DNA of 64,000 bases, taken from NCBI GenBank assembly GCA_963575745.1, contig CAUYUJ010015261.1, forward strand, positions 188,229-252,228, written 5' to 3'. Below, in pieces: positions 1 through 9,067 of this stretch. The stretch is from Prorocentrum cordatum. Lineage: Eukaryota; Sar; Dinophyceae; Prorocentrales; Prorocentraceae. Numbering within the stretch: the stretch's first letter is position 1; every line of letters begins with the position of its first letter. A program made the position numbers and the translations under genes. The notes beneath the pieces are model-generated. The model had not been told where the DNA came from. It saw nothing but the letters and a program-made list of their open reading frames with translations, and searched no databases.

Positions 1-321
1 GGGACCTTTGGGGTGAAAGCCCATTGACCTCGATCCCGGCATGAACACTTTGGTTGGTGTTGTGGTTCTTTTGGCCGCCTTGGGACGCCCACGTCGACTC
101 ATAATCAGGTCTGAGCTGGTGTCGGTGTTCTGGCAACTATTGGCATGCGCAACACATCTCCCAAGGCGTGCCCTTGATGTGGCTGTGGTCCCTGCAAGAG
201 CGAGCTGGGACAGCGGGAGCTCAAAGTCGGTTCCCGGGCCTTCCTGGGGTCCAACCGCACCAGTTTTCCGACCTGCGCCCAGCCGCGGCGACGCGCGGGC
301 CCCCGATGGCCAATTGCCGCG

Positions 322-606
322 GTGTCACGACGCCCTCCCCCCTGGAAGGGCAGCATCTTCGTCGAGCTCGCCGACGAGGCGCGCCTGGCCCGCAACCTGC
401 CAGTGTACCGCAAGGTGCGGGCCATCGGCCAGGGCGCCTTCGGGAAGGCCTACCTGGTGGAGGCCGCGCGGAGCAGGAGGCAACGGGTGCTCAAGAAGCT
501 GCCGCTGGCAGACGTCGGCCCCGAGAGGCGGGAATCCGCGTTCAGCGAAGCGCTGCTGATGCGGCGGATCTCTCGGAGCTGCCCGCTGATCGTGCAGTAC
601 GCCGAG
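322..606 (+). CDS. NEK-like protein kinase, N-lobe exon (partial gene)
   Basis: Exon encoding the start of a Ser/Thr protein kinase domain. The frame shows a glycine-rich ATP loop (IGQGAFGKAYLV), then the beta-3 lysine region (RVLKKLPL), an alpha-C stretch with a candidate glutamate (ESAFSEALLMRRI) and the beta-4 strand PLIVQYAE. This order and the LLMRRI...IVQY pattern match NEK (NIMA-related) kinases, which usually regulate cilia, centrosomes or the cell cycle; the substrate is unknown here. The 5' limit is uncertain: the frame is open upstream and no start is convincing, so a first exon may lie earlier. The 3' limit is chosen because GAG|GTTGCG is a GT donor in phase 0, and joining to 1516 gives an unbroken kinase sequence. 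The catalytic loop (HRD) and DFG motifs are not in the window, so the gene is partial. Confidence 0.75.
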
Positions 607-1515
607 GTTGCGATGAGGAAGCTAACCGCAAGAAGCAAGTAAGACCCCCCCCCTCCCCGGCGAAAGTACAACGCACCCGGCACCCCAGAGGGGTTACCCT
701 GGCACCTCGCACCGTTATGTGAATGCAGACGAGTCTGCTCGCCGAAACAAGCAAACCGCCTGAGACATTCTCGCAATATGGTCTCCTTGTGGTTATGGAA
801 AAAGTGCCTCGCCTGAGACATCCTCAGGAACTGCTAATTCGCATGATTATTCTTGTTATTATCAGTATTATTGTTCTTATTGTTACTCACATTCTTCTAC
901 TACATTTTATTATTATTGCGTGTATTGTATTATTATTACGATTGTTCTTGCAATTCCAATTGGGATACCACCCGAGCTGGGGCGCGGGATTTTTTTTTTT
1001 CGTTCCATCTGCGCGGTGCCAATCAGATCGTTCGGCGAAAACCGCCCCCCAGAATTAATTAATTACGGTGCTGTGCTAATGATAACGCCCGGGGGGTCCT
1101 TAATGGCTTCTTGCGGCTATCGATGCCGTCACCCTTGCCTCGGTCTTGCCTCTTTGGGCCTCTTGGGAGGCCATCGTCGCCACGTGAGGGCCCGCTTGAA
1201 AATTCTGTTCAGCACGCTCCCCTGGAGAGGATCTTAGGAGCAGCGGCATCAGTATAATCGGGATTGGACAAGAATCGCCCCCCTCCCCCATGAATCCGCG
1301 GAAAGGGTCTGGGCACGTTCTGAGAACAGGTGGAGAGGGGGTGGGGGGCGGGGGAGGAGGAGGAGGAGGAGGAGGAGGAGGAGGAGGAGGAGGAGGAGCA
1401 GGAGGAGGAGACAGAGGAGGAGGGAGGAAGGGGGGGGGTGGGTAAGCTCCGTCGGAAGGTTAATCCCCCCCCTCTGGCAGATACCCCATCCAGAGTACCC
1501 TTTCTTGCCCCAGAG
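607..1515 (+). other. Kinase intron 1, flanked by a 7-bp direct repeat
   Basis: A 909-bp GT-AG intron inferred from the kinase reading frame. The sequence GAGGTTG occurs at 604-610 and again at 1513-1519, so the donor GT and acceptor AG both lie in the two copies of the repeat; removing the intron leaves one copy and keeps phase 0. This is the mark expected of intron gain by element insertion. I see no convincing terminal inverted repeat. The interior holds an AT-rich patch (840-1000), poly-T at 990-1000 and a (GGA)n tract at about 1357-1430. Confidence 0.65.
1357..1432 (+). repeat. (GGA)n microsatellite in kinase intron 1
   Basis: About 60 bases of near-perfect GGA followed by impure GGA/GGGA. 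The poly-Glu or poly-Leu frames through it are artefacts of the triplet. Confidence 0.9.
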
Positions 1516-1629
1516 GTTGTCCTTTGCAAGGGCGGGGCCGTCCTGGGCCTCATTATGGAGTTCTGCGCGGGAGGCGACCTCCGGCGCATCCTGCGCGCCC
1601 GCGAGGGGCACAGGCTGCCAGAGCCCACG
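1516..1629 (+). CDS. NEK-like protein kinase, hinge exon (partial gene)
   Basis: Second exon of the kinase, 38 codons. It continues directly from the upstream exon: ...IVQYAE joins VVLCKGGAVLGLIMEFC. The hinge and alpha-D segment IMEFCAGGDLRRIL is diagnostic of NEK-type kinases (family pattern: MEYC-GGDL), followed by RAREGHRLPEPT, which aligns with the family's short insert before alpha-E. The exon ends at ACG|GTGCCC, a phase-0 donor, because past this point the frame turns into CTC-repeat translation. The next exon, with the catalytic loop, is not found before the gap at 4308. Reading frame and motif order make this a confident exon; whether the locus is still functional cannot be judged. 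Confidence 0.78.
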
Positions 1630-1659
1630 GTGCCCCACGCCGCTGTCGCGGTCGCCGCC

Positions 1660-1737
1660 TCCTTCCTCCTCCTCCTCCGCCACCTCCACCTCCTCCGCCT
1701 CCTTCACCGCCTCCTCCTCCTTTCCCTTTCCTTATAA
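1660..1737 (+). repeat. (CTC)n-rich tract at outer end of inverted repeat
   Basis: Impure CTC/CGC repeat just inside kinase intron 2. Its counterpart is the (GGA)n tract at 4262-4307 on the far arm of the inverted repeat, so the tract may belong to the element end. Confidence 0.8.
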
Positions 1738-2170
1738 AGCATCTCCCCCTGTCGCACCCTGGGGCCGGTCGGAAGGGCGGGCTGGGCGTTTCGCTTAAGA
1801 CCTCCCTACCGCGTATGACCCTGCAGCGTCAAAGCTGGCAGCAATTTCACAGATGGAGTGCAGGCCGCTTTTAAAATGCGGCTCTCGCTTTAGCGCCGCG
1901 CACACTATCCGTAAAACATTACAGGAGCTTCACGGATGGACGGCGGTTCCTTTTCGAAATGTGGCTCTCGCCTCAGCGCCAGGGACAAGTATTGCTAAAC
2001 AGTGCAAGGGTTCCCTTGCTTCCCATGGCAAATGTAACAGAACTTGTGATCTGGAGCGAAGTAGGATGGTCGGAGTACAACAGTTACGTTGATTCGCGGT
2101 GTTGAAATCCCAGGAATAGCGTTCTGGCACGATTCAGCATCGTCAAGACGCACAGTTTGGAAGAGGTTTA
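1722..2170 (+). repeat. Left arm of a large inverted repeat
   Basis: This arm matches the reverse complement of about 3735-4265. Landmarks shared by both: CCTTTCCTTA at the outer edge, a GGGCGTTTCGCYTRAGAC block, 83-bp subunits around CGGCTCTCGCYTYAGCGCC, and CCCAGGAATRGCGTTC at the inner edge. Two 83-bp subunits (near 1882 and 1965) are present here, three in the other arm. The pair encloses about 1.6 kb. Confidence 0.7.
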
Positions 2171-2249
2171 CAAAAATGGCTCGCGGTCTAGGACTGCGCA
2201 CGTTCGTTTCAACATGCTTCACAAGTTTTAAGCATGTTTACGGTTCACG

Positions 2250-2870
2250 TCTCAGAAATTCTAGACGCTTCGCGTATCCCCACCAGCCCGTCCAGAAACG
2301 ACGCCCAGGCGAGTAGAGGGTCGTCCTGAGGGGCTTTTCGGCGTCTTGGGCGCCTCGGGGGGGCCTCTGTGGGCCGTTCGGAATCCTCTTTGGGGCCTCC
2401 TGGGGGCCTCTTGGGGCCTCTTGGGGCCATCTTGGGGCCTCTGGGAGCACCTTGGGTGCCTCTGGGGGGTCTCTTGGGGCATCTTGGGGGTCTCTTGGGG
2501 GCCTCCTGGGGGCCTCTTGGGGGGCCTCGTGGGGCCATCTTGGGGCCATCCTGCGGCCTCTTGGGGCATCCTGGGGGCCTCTTGCGGCCATCGTCGAGGA
2601 AATCGATCAAAGAAGGGGGGTTCCTAAATTTCAGGCCCCCCCTCAGAAGGCCAAAATGGGGCCGAAACCATAGTAAAATCAATGATTTTGGCTTCCTCGC
2701 CGAGGCCGTCTTGGGCGCTCCAACGCGCCGCGGAACCCCCTGTCCAGGTCATTGGGGAGGGGGTAGGGGGAGGGGTAAACCCCTCCCCGAAGGGGAAGAA
2801 GGAGGGGTGGAAGAGGAAACTCCTTAAACCACCGACGCCCAGAGGGCTGGTGGGATTGTGGTTTTTGTAG
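2250..2870 (+). mobile_element. Dispersed element with GGCCTCTTGG minisatellite, copy 1
   Basis: About 600 bp bounded by CCCACCAGCCC near 2281 and GGGCTGGTGGGA at 2845-2855 (an inverted pair). Inside are roughly 25 copies of a degenerate TTGGGGCCTC decamer (2330-2600), then a unique block ending in a GAAGGGGAAGAAGGAGGGG motif. A longer relative lies at 20640-21720 with the same ends and 3' block. No target duplication is clear. Confidence 0.7.
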
Positions 2871-2873
2871 GAT

Positions 2874-2899
2874 GTGCTGTCGTGAGGGCGCGACAGCAC
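2874..2899 (+). other. Perfect short hairpin
   Basis: GTGCTGTCG (2874-2882) and CGACAGCAC (2891-2899) form a 9-bp stem with an 8-base loop, just outside the right end of the adjacent element. It may be a small palindromic insertion site or a stem in RNA; no function is known. Confidence 0.6.
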
Positions 2900-3122
2900 G
2901 CTGATTTGCGGGGTTCCCCAACATTTTGTTCTTGTGGTACGATTCAGGATCGTCCAGTCGCAGTAGAAACGTTAACTCGCGGCATTGAGGTCCCAGGAAT
3001 GGTGCCCTGGCACGGTTCAACGTTTTCAGACGGTCGTCTTCCAACGGGGCCTCTTCCCGCAGTGCAAGTCGATCTTGATAGGAGTCTCTGAAGAGGGGAA
3101 TTGGGGGGGGGTCTTGCAACAG

Positions 3123-3658
3123 TGTTGATGAGTCGTGGGTTTACACTGGTCCTCCTCCCTCTCCTCCTCCTCGTCCTCCTCCTCCTCCTCCTCCTCCTCC
3201 GCCTCCATCCTCGTGCGCTGCGCGAGCCTCATCCGCCCTGGCCTTTTGGCCCTCGGCGGGTTCCCCCGCAGCCACGGCTGCACACGCGCAGCAGCCCGTG
3301 AAACGTCGGTGTCGCCGCCGCACGGTGGCAGCGACAACGGCGGTGACGTTGGTGGCGGAGGCGGCGGCGGAGGAACGGAGAGGGAGGAGGCGGAGGTGGA
3401 GGAGGAGGAGGCGGAGGAGGAGGAGGAGCAGGAGCAGGAGCCAGGAGCAGGACAGGTGAGGAAAGGAGAGGAGAGGGAGGAGCGCCCTCACCCCTTCGCC
3501 TCCCTCTTCTCTGGCGGGCCCAGGGGCAGGGACGGGAGGAGGGGGGAAGAGACTAGGAGGAGGAGCAGGAGGAGCAGGAGGAGGGGGGAGGAGGAGGAGG
3601 AGGAAGAGGAGGAGGAGAAGGAGGAGGAGGACCAGTGTAAACCCAAGAGTCATCAACG
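3123..3658 (+). mobile_element. TIR element with inward-facing (TCC)n/(GGA)n arms
   Basis: About 536 bp. The ends are near-perfect inverted repeats of about 33 bp: the left contains GTGGGTTTACACTGGTCC and the right its complement, each running directly into a TCC/GGA microsatellite. A GC-rich core (about 3205-3470) with no recognisable gene lies between. The microsatellites are thus part of the TIR, not chance neighbours. No target duplication was found. Confidence 0.75.
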
Positions 3659-3734
3659 ATTTTGGAATTAACCCTCCTTGCAAGCTCCCTCTTCATAGGC
3701 CCCTACAACGGTTCATGTCCATTGAGGGGACTGC

Positions 3735-4265
3735 CTCGTTGGGAGGCAACCGTTTGAAGACCTTGAAGCATGAACGCCATTCCTGGGGTTTCAGCACCAC
3801 GAATAAACATAACTGTTGCACCCGCATAATCGCGAATCCGTGCAAAGCACTATTTTCTGGCACGTTGATCATGGGAACACGTGAAACTCTTGCGGATGTT
3901 TAAGACGAAGGTGCGCGGCGGCACGGCGAGATCCACATTTTGAAAAGGAACCGCCCTCAATCCGCGAAGCTCTTGCAGATGTTTGGAAAGAATGTGCGCG
4001 GCGCTCAGGCGAGAGCCACATATTGAAAACGACCCGACCTCAATCCGTAAAACTCTTGCAAATGTTTGAAATGAATGTGCGCGGCGCTAAGGCGAGAGCC
4101 GCATTTTGAAAACCACCCGCCATCAATCTGTGAAGCTGTTGCCATGTTTCTAAGCTCCGGAGTCGTCAATGGTGAGGAAGTCTCAGGCGAAACGCCCGGC
4201 CCGCGCTAAAAATTGGCCTTGGGGTTCGACAGGGAGAAGTTTCTCATAAGGAAAGGAATGGATGA
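3735..4265 (-). repeat. Right arm of a large inverted repeat, with 83-bp tandem units
   Basis: Reverse-complement partner of 1722-2170. It holds three 83-bp units whose GTGCGCGGC landmarks start at 3911, 3994 and 4077. The arm ends in TAAGGAAAGG and runs into a (GGA)n tract up to the assembly gap. The units have no open frame worth noting. Confidence 0.7.
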
Positions 4266-4307
4266 GGAGGAGGAGGAGGAGGAGGAGGAGGAGGAGGAGG
4301 AGGAGGA
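4262..4307 (+). repeat. (GGA)n tract abutting assembly gap
   Basis: Perfect GGA triplets from 4264 up to the N run. Confidence 0.9.
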
Positions 4308-4407
4308 NNNNNNNNNNNNNNNNNNNNNNNNNNNNNNNNNNNNNNNNNNNNNNNNNNNNNNNNNNNNNNNNNNNNNNNNNNNNNNNNNNNNNNNNNNNNN
4401 NNNNNNN
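4308..4407. other. Assembly gap (100 N)
   Basis: Exactly 100 N, the usual placeholder for unknown length. It separates (GGA)n on the left from (CCT)n on the right, so the missing DNA may be a long triplet array or palindrome that stopped assembly. Confidence 0.98.
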
Positions 4408-4470
4408 CCTCCTCATCCTTCTCCTCCTCTTTTTCCTCCTCCTCCTCCTCCTCCTCCTCCTCCTCCTCAT
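4408..4470 (+). repeat. (CCT)n microsatellite after gap
   Basis: Impure then perfect CCT triplets, complementary in type to the tract before the gap. Confidence 0.9.
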
Positions 4471-4659
4471 GACGTTGCCCCGATGTGAAGCGCAAGCTTG
4501 TCGCGTCCTCCTCATCCTCCTCCTCCACGACCGAGATCCGCCAAAAATCGGTTCCGGGAGCCCTCCCAGAGTGCATTCTGGAGAAGTGATTTGCCACCCC
4601 GGATCCCCGGTGCCCGAAGCAGGCCAGCCCCCAGAAGCTAAAAATTGCGAACCGTTTGT

Positions 4660-4812
4660 TCGAGCGTCCTCCCTCCCTCCCTCCTCTCTCCCTCCCTCCT
4701 CCATTCTTCTCCTCCCTTCCTCCTCCTTCTTCCCATGCCTCCTCCCTTTTCTCTCCTCCCTCCTCCCTCTTTTTCTCTCTTCTCCTCCTCCCCTCCTCCC
4801 TCCCCCCCCCCT
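4660..4812 (+). repeat. CCTCCCT-rich pyrimidine tract
   Basis: Imperfect CCTCCCT/CTTCTC repeats; nothing else recognised from 4470 to 4830. Confidence 0.75.
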
Positions 4813-4829
4813 CGCGGAGGGGCCCCGAT

Positions 4830-4830
<1 letters not shown>

Positions 4831-4909
<79 letters not shown>
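4831..4909 (+). repeat. (CA)n microsatellite
   Basis: About 39 perfect CA dinucleotides, followed by an alternating CGCGCG end. Confidence 0.95.
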
Positions 4910-4913
<4 letters not shown>

Positions 4914-5023
4914 GCGCGCCAAGTCGTTTGGTGGTCGGTTGAGGAGTCAAGGCCTTCGGGCGAATGGTTTCGGCGTGTAGACGCTCCAGCGCACCACAGG
5001 TTGGGCAGCTGGTACGTCTAAAC

Positions 5024-5184
5024 TTGAGTCGGGCATGTCCATCTACAGGAAGAATATTCAACAATAGTTTTTAAACATCGTATGGTTTTTTCTGTGATTT
5101 GCCTGACCATCTTCAAACTTTATGTTTGGACTACTTCTAGTTTTTCTGCCAAAATCTGCCTGTAGGGGGACATGCCCGACCTAA
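5024..5184 (+). mobile_element. Family-A TIR element (161 bp)
   Basis: Left end TTGAGTCGGGCATGTCC, right end the complement of TTAGGTCGGGCATGTCC, each followed inward by a CTACAGG-type motif (right: CCTGTAG). The flanks GTCTAAAC (5016-5023) and GGCTAAAC (5185-5192) match at 7 of 8 bases, a probable 8-bp target duplication. The AT-rich interior has no gene. Other members: 8863, 36118, 44742, 52450 and 56519. Confidence 0.8.
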
Positions 5185-5192
5185 GGCTAAAC

Positions 5193-5700
5193 GGGGCGTT
5201 CCAATCGGGGCCTTGCCTCCGAGGATCGAAGGACTTGTCAGCTTCCTCGGCGGAAGGCGGCGGGGGGCGGCAGGAGTAAAACAAGGCCGCCGCCGCCGGC
5301 GGAGGCCAGCGGAAGGGCGGCGGAAGGGCGGCGGAAGCTGGCGGAAGTAAGGAGTTGCCCTCCAGGGGATGACAACCTGTTTGGGTGCAGGGTTTCCGAG
5401 ATCGGCTCCGCATACGCCGAGCACGCTGGCTGGCCGAACGACTTGGTGTATAGAGAGAGAGTTTTTGGCTCACCCTCTGGGCCAGGGCGCGCGTTGTGGC
5501 CTCCCCCTCCCCCGCCCCTAAGATCGCTCCGCCCCCCCCCCCCCTCCCCGGGTCAGTGCGCCCCCGGCACTGCCGCAGCGCGTCGGGCACCACACAGACT
5601 GTGGTGCCCGGCCCACGCGGCGGGGAGGGGGAGGCCCCCCCCCAGTGCTGTCCCATCAAATAACGCAGAGCGCAGAGGTCTCCTCAGATTTGGGGCAAGA
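5193..5700 (+). other. GC-rich stretch, no gene recognised
   Basis: Short GGCGGAAG repeats near 5300-5345 and long C runs. Open frames on both strands are compositionally driven; none looks conserved. Confidence 0.5.
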
Positions 5701-6062
5701 TACCCCCATCCCCTCCTCCTCCTCCCCCCCTCCTCCTCCCTCTTCCTCCTCCTCCTCCTCCTCCTCCTCTCCTCCCTCCCTCCCTTCCTCCCCCTCCTCC
5801 TCTTCCTCCTCATCCCCATCCTTCCTCCTCCTCCTCCTCCTCCTCCTCCTCCTCCTCCCTTCCTCCTCCTCCTCTCCCTCCTTCCCTTCCTCCCCTCCTC
5901 CTCTTCCTCCTCATCCCCATCCTCCTCCTCCTCCTCCTCCTCCTCCTCCCCTCCTCCTCTCCTCCTTCCCCTCCTCCTCCTCCTCCTCCTCCTCCTCCTC
6001 CTCTTCTCCTCCTCCTCCTCATCCTCTCCCTCATTCCCCCTCCTCCTCCTCCTCCTGTCTCC
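5700..6062 (+). repeat. Long (TCC)n-rich tract
   Basis: About 360 bp of TCC triplets interrupted by CTTCC and CATCCCCATCC; the block CTCCTCATCCCCATCC recurs (5807 and 5912), pointing to internal duplication of about 105 bp. Confidence 0.9.
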
Positions 6063-6157
6063 TTCCCCTCGACGGCTTCACACTGTCGGTAATTACTACT
6101 CTCCTCTCCCCCGACGGCCCCGAGGTCGTGGCCGGCCCCCCATCTGCGTATAGTTTT

Positions 6158-6179
6158 ACACACACACACACACACACAC
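6158..6179 (+). repeat. (CA)n microsatellite
   Basis: Eleven CA units. Confidence 0.9.
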
Positions 6180-6248
6180 GGGACCCCCAAACGGTGATGT
6201 AGCATGTGTTAAGTCCACTCCGGAACGTTCTCTCGGTGTTTCCAGCAT

Positions 6249-6380
6249 GGTGCTCCCGCTGCGGCGTTGGCCCCATGTCTTGGTTTGCTGCGCTTCCGAA
6301 TCCTGCTCTCGCTGCAGCGTTGACCTCATCTCCTTGTTGCGGCTCGTCCAAGCCGTGCTCCCGCTGCAGCGTTGGCCTTC
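6249..6380 (+). repeat. Imperfect ~53-bp tandem repeat
   Basis: Three copies of TGCTCYCGCTGCRGCGTTGRCC begin near 6249, 6303 and 6355. Confidence 0.55.
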
Positions 6381-6462
6381 ACGTGGCGCTCGTGTGTTGC
6401 CTGCGCGTTTTCCCATCCGGACTTGTCGGTCCGTCCAGACAGGCGACCTCGCTTCATCTCTT

Positions 6463-6632
6463 CTGAGGTGGACGGACCTCCTACCCTGGCACGTCGATGA
6501 GCGAATTGGCCGTTTTCGCTTCGCGAGAGGGCGTCGCGGCCGTCATTTTTGCGGGTCCAGGCCCGTCGGTTTCGGTCCCAGGCCGCTTTCACTAAGGGGA
6601 GGTTTACTAAAGGGAGGTTTGTCCGCCGCCGA
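6463..6632 (+). mobile_element. Family-H TIR element, copy 1 (~170 bp)
   Basis: Ends TGAGGTGGACGGACCTC and the complement of CGGCGGCGGACAAACCTC form a TIR. The whole unit is about 90% identical by eye to 42036-42206. Target duplication is unclear. Confidence 0.7.
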
Positions 6633-6959
6633 TGTTTAGCTTCATACCCGCACTCTGGCTTCGGGCTCCTCCACAATGGTGCTCCCGTCTCATCGTTGGC
6701 TCCATGCCAGGGGTGGACCTAAACGGTGTTTTGGCGACTTCGTGGGCCGTTTCCGTTTCGATGTCGTGTTGCGCCAAAGGCGGATCGAAGACAACACGAG
6801 GGAGCACGAGAACGAAACGAAGACGAACAACGCCGCTTAGGCTCAGCCCTGCTCCATGTCCGTGCTCTCGGCCGATTCGACGAGGAGATTCTACGCCACG
6901 GCGGTTAAGGGACTGGCGGGAGGGGTATGACGTCGGACACGACGCGAGCGCACCCGGCT

Positions 6960-7120
6960 TGCCTCCCCTGCCCTCTCCCCTCCCCTCTCCTCTCGCCTCG
7001 CATCCCCTCTCCCCCCTACTTCCCTCCCCTCTCCCCTCCCCTCCCCTCCCCTCTCCCCTCCCCTCTCCCCTCCCCTCTCCTCTCCCCTCCCCTTCCCTCC
7101 CCTCTCCCCCCTCCCCTCAC
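6960..7120 (+). repeat. (CCCCTCT)n tract
   Basis: Degenerate CCCCTCTCCCCTC repeat, about 160 bp. Confidence 0.85.
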
Positions 7121-7129
7121 CGGTGCAGG

Positions 7130-7335
7130 GCTCGTTTCGATTTCTCCGATTCGATCCGATTCGATCTCCATGGCTTCCGATTCCGATTCGATTCGACACG
7201 GGATTCTCGCTTCCGATTTCTCGGCGGAGGCGTGCTAGCTTGCCGATTTCCGCCGATTCGACTTCTCCCGACTCGGCTGCCGATTTCTGCCGATCCGATT
7301 CACTTCCATCGCCGATCCGACTTATCGATTCGATT
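7130..7335 (+). repeat. Degenerate GATTCGATT/GATTTCC repeat
   Basis: Dispersed GATTCGAT and CCGATT words; a pyrimidine-rich run to TTCTAG at its end could act as an acceptor for the next exon. Confidence 0.6.
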
Positions 7336-7339
7336 CTAG

Positions 7340-7505
7340 GCCCCCCCGGCGGGGGCGCGGGCCCCACTTTGGCCCCCTGGCCCCGAGCGTCCTGCTCGAG
7401 GCCGCGCTGGCCATGGAGGAGGACGAGGCCGCCCTGCCGGAGCCGAGCTCCGGGCCGGAGGCCACCGCCGGCTCCGCCTCTCTCGGGTCGGGCGGAAGGG
7501 GGGGA
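7340..7505 (+). CDS. Candidate exon, acidic alanine-rich protein
   Basis: The frame reads ...HFGPLAPSVLLEAALAMEEDEAALPEPSSGPEATAG..., more protein-like than its surroundings and not repeat-derived. It follows a plausible acceptor (TTCTAG at 7334-7339) and runs into the end of a family-B element at 7511, which elsewhere (18826-19070) sits in an intron. The helical LLEAALAMEEDEA segment suggests a soluble protein. I do not recognise the family. No GT donor is visible before the element; a GC or GA donor, both known in dinoflagellates, would be needed. Confidence 0.4.
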
Positions 7506-7510
7506 CCGCT

Positions 7511-7720
7511 AGGCCTCCCTCCTAGATGGGCCGGAGTGGATGGGATCGGGGGTCGCGCCGCATCGCCGTTGCATCGCCGATGCGGCTCGATGTGCAGCCC
7601 GACTTGCTCCACTTGGACGTCGCCGGTGCACCGCCGACGTCGACGATGCATCGCCGATGTATGGGCGATGCGGCGCGATCCTCCGACCCTATCTACTCTG
7701 CCCCCATCTAGGAGGCCTCT
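7511..7720 (+). mobile_element. Family-B TIR element, copy 1 (~210 bp)
   Basis: Ends AGGCCTCCCTCCTAGATGGG and CCCCATCTAGGAGGCCTCT are inverted. The interior is built from CATCGCCGATG words, themselves near-palindromic. Other copies: 18830, 34521 and a left half at 16736. Confidence 0.75.
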
Positions 7721-7734
7721 GGATGCAGAGGGGG

Positions 7735-8035
7735 GGGGGGGGCACAGTGGAGACCCATCCCAAGAAACGCCCCGCTCACCTCCAGGGTGCCCCATGAGCA
7801 GCTTCTCGGGTTTCCATGGTCTTGCTGTGTGGAACGCGTGCACCCTCCGGGACTTTGCCTCCGGCTCCTGTCCAAGGCGTTCCTTTTCCTGTGCAAGCTC
7901 CTCAGCACCGCCTGCACCCCGCGCCCTCCGGCCGCCTGAGGCCCCGCCCGCCCGCGCCCTGTCTATGCCATTCGTGTTTCGCGCGGCCCGCCGAGCTCTT
8001 GACCAGAAAAGGGGCCCGCTCTCGACCCGCAGACC
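7735..8035 (+). repeat. Dispersed repeat with CTCCAGGGTGCCC core
   Basis: CACAGTGGAGACCC... followed by a CCTCCAGGGTGCCC...GGGTTTC core recurs near 53820-53930 and 55795-55940. The following GCGCGGCCCGCC...GACCCGCAGACC block resembles 41400-41465 and 43020-43110. No gene is supported. Confidence 0.45.
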
Positions 8036-8178
8036 CAAAAATTGCATGGAGTATGTTTGGAGTATTTTTCGTATTGACCCGCAGACCAAAAAGCTTTTTG
8101 ACCTATTGGGGGTATTTTTGGAGTATGTTCTATTTGTCGTCGAAAATTTCCCTTGTGTGGGGGGCACGCCCGACATAA
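8036..8178 (+). mobile_element. Family-A element, left end missing
   Basis: The right end GGGGGGCACGCCCGACATAA and an AT-rich interior with GGGTATTTTTGGAGTATG match intact family-A members (compare 8863-9059). The left inverted repeat is absent or eroded. Confidence 0.5.
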
Positions 8179-8185
8179 GTCTTGC

Positions 8186-8690
8186 TGCATGGAACGCGCG
8201 GAGCCCCCGCACCACCGAGGCGCAGGGCACGCCCCCGGGGCCTCGGGGGGAGGTGCCCCGCGGCAGGCTTCTCGCGGTCGGGCCCTTGCGGTGCGAGATT
8301 TGCTGCGCGCCTCGGGTTTCGAGGGTCTTTCTGCATAGAGCGCGCGGAGCCCCCACACCGCCGAGGGCGCAGGGCGCGCCCCCGGGGCCCCGGGGCGAGG
8401 TGCCCCGCGGCAGGCTTCTCGCGTTCGGGCCCCCTGCGGTGCGAGATCTGCTGCGCGCAGCTGGCCTCGGCCCGGAAGAGGCTCGCCCTCGATCCGCAGA
8501 CCAAAAAACAATTGTATGGAACGCGTGGGGTCCCCACGCCACCGAGGCGCAGGGCGCGCCCCCGGGGCCTCGGGGCGAGGTGCCCTGCGGGAGGCTTCTC
8601 GCGGCCGGGCCCCTCCCTATGCGGCGCGAGATCAGCGGCGCGCCGCGGGCCCCGGCCCCGCCGCCGGGCGCCCGCCTCGCCCCCGTCGGC
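8186..8690 (+). repeat. GC-rich tandem repeat, three units of ~140-180 bp
   Basis: Units begin near 8186, 8332 and 8514 with TGYATRGARCGCG and share GCGAGGTGCCCYGCGG and CTTCTCGCG blocks. Long frames on both strands arise from this repetition. Confidence 0.7.
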
Positions 8691-8699
8691 TTCCCCCTT

Positions 8700-8829
8700 G
8701 GCATCGCTCGGACGTGTGCATTTTTTTCGGCGAGGACCATCGAGGAACATTCTTGATCATTTGGAGAAAAAAAGAAACACGCACGAACCCCCCCCCAAAA
8801 AAACAGGGACTGGACGTCCGAGCGATGGC
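8700..8829 (+). mobile_element. Family-D TIR element, copy 1 (130 bp)
   Basis: Ends GGCATCGCTCGGACGT and ACGTCCGAGCGATGGC form a TIR of about 16 bp. The flanks contain TTCCCCCTT (left) and TTCCCCCCC (right), a possible eroded target duplication. Other copies: 24196 and 41714. Confidence 0.75.
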
Positions 8830-8862
8830 GAGTTCCCCCCCCTCTGCTTTCCCCCCCTTGCG

Positions 8863-9059
8863 TTAAGTCGGGCCTGTCCCCCTCCAGGGTGATTTTCGAC
8901 TAAAAATACAAAATACCACCAAAATAATCAAAAATACTGTTCAAAAATAGTCTGGGGACGATTTTTGGACTATGGTTTGGCTTTTTTTTCTGGGGTATTT
9001 TTTGGGTACTTTTTATTCTTCGTCGGAAATCCCCCTGGAGGGGGACACGCCCGACAAAA
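8863..9059 (+). mobile_element. Family-A TIR element (197 bp), perfect 8-bp TSD
   Basis: Flanked by the exact duplication CCCTTGCG (8855-8862 and 9060-9067). Left end TTAAGTCGGGCCTGTCCCC, right end GGGGGACACGCCCGACAAAA. The AT-rich interior includes GGGTATTTTTTGGGTAC. There is no coding capacity, so it must be mobilised in trans. Confidence 0.88.
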
Positions 9060-9067
9060 CCCTTGCG

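Noticed and set aside
2640-2665. Minus-strand CCATTTTGGCC as another spliced-leader relic
   Set aside because: Only about 10 bases agree, and it lies inside a dispersed element whose other copies vary here; chance similarity.
4183-5064. Frame crossing the assembly gap
   Set aside because: It includes N-derived X residues and CA/GGA microsatellites; meaningless as a protein.
7322-8756. Frames of 472 (minus) and 447 (plus) codons
   Set aside because: High GC, repeated ~150-bp units and two TIR elements explain the absence of stops; both strands are equally open.
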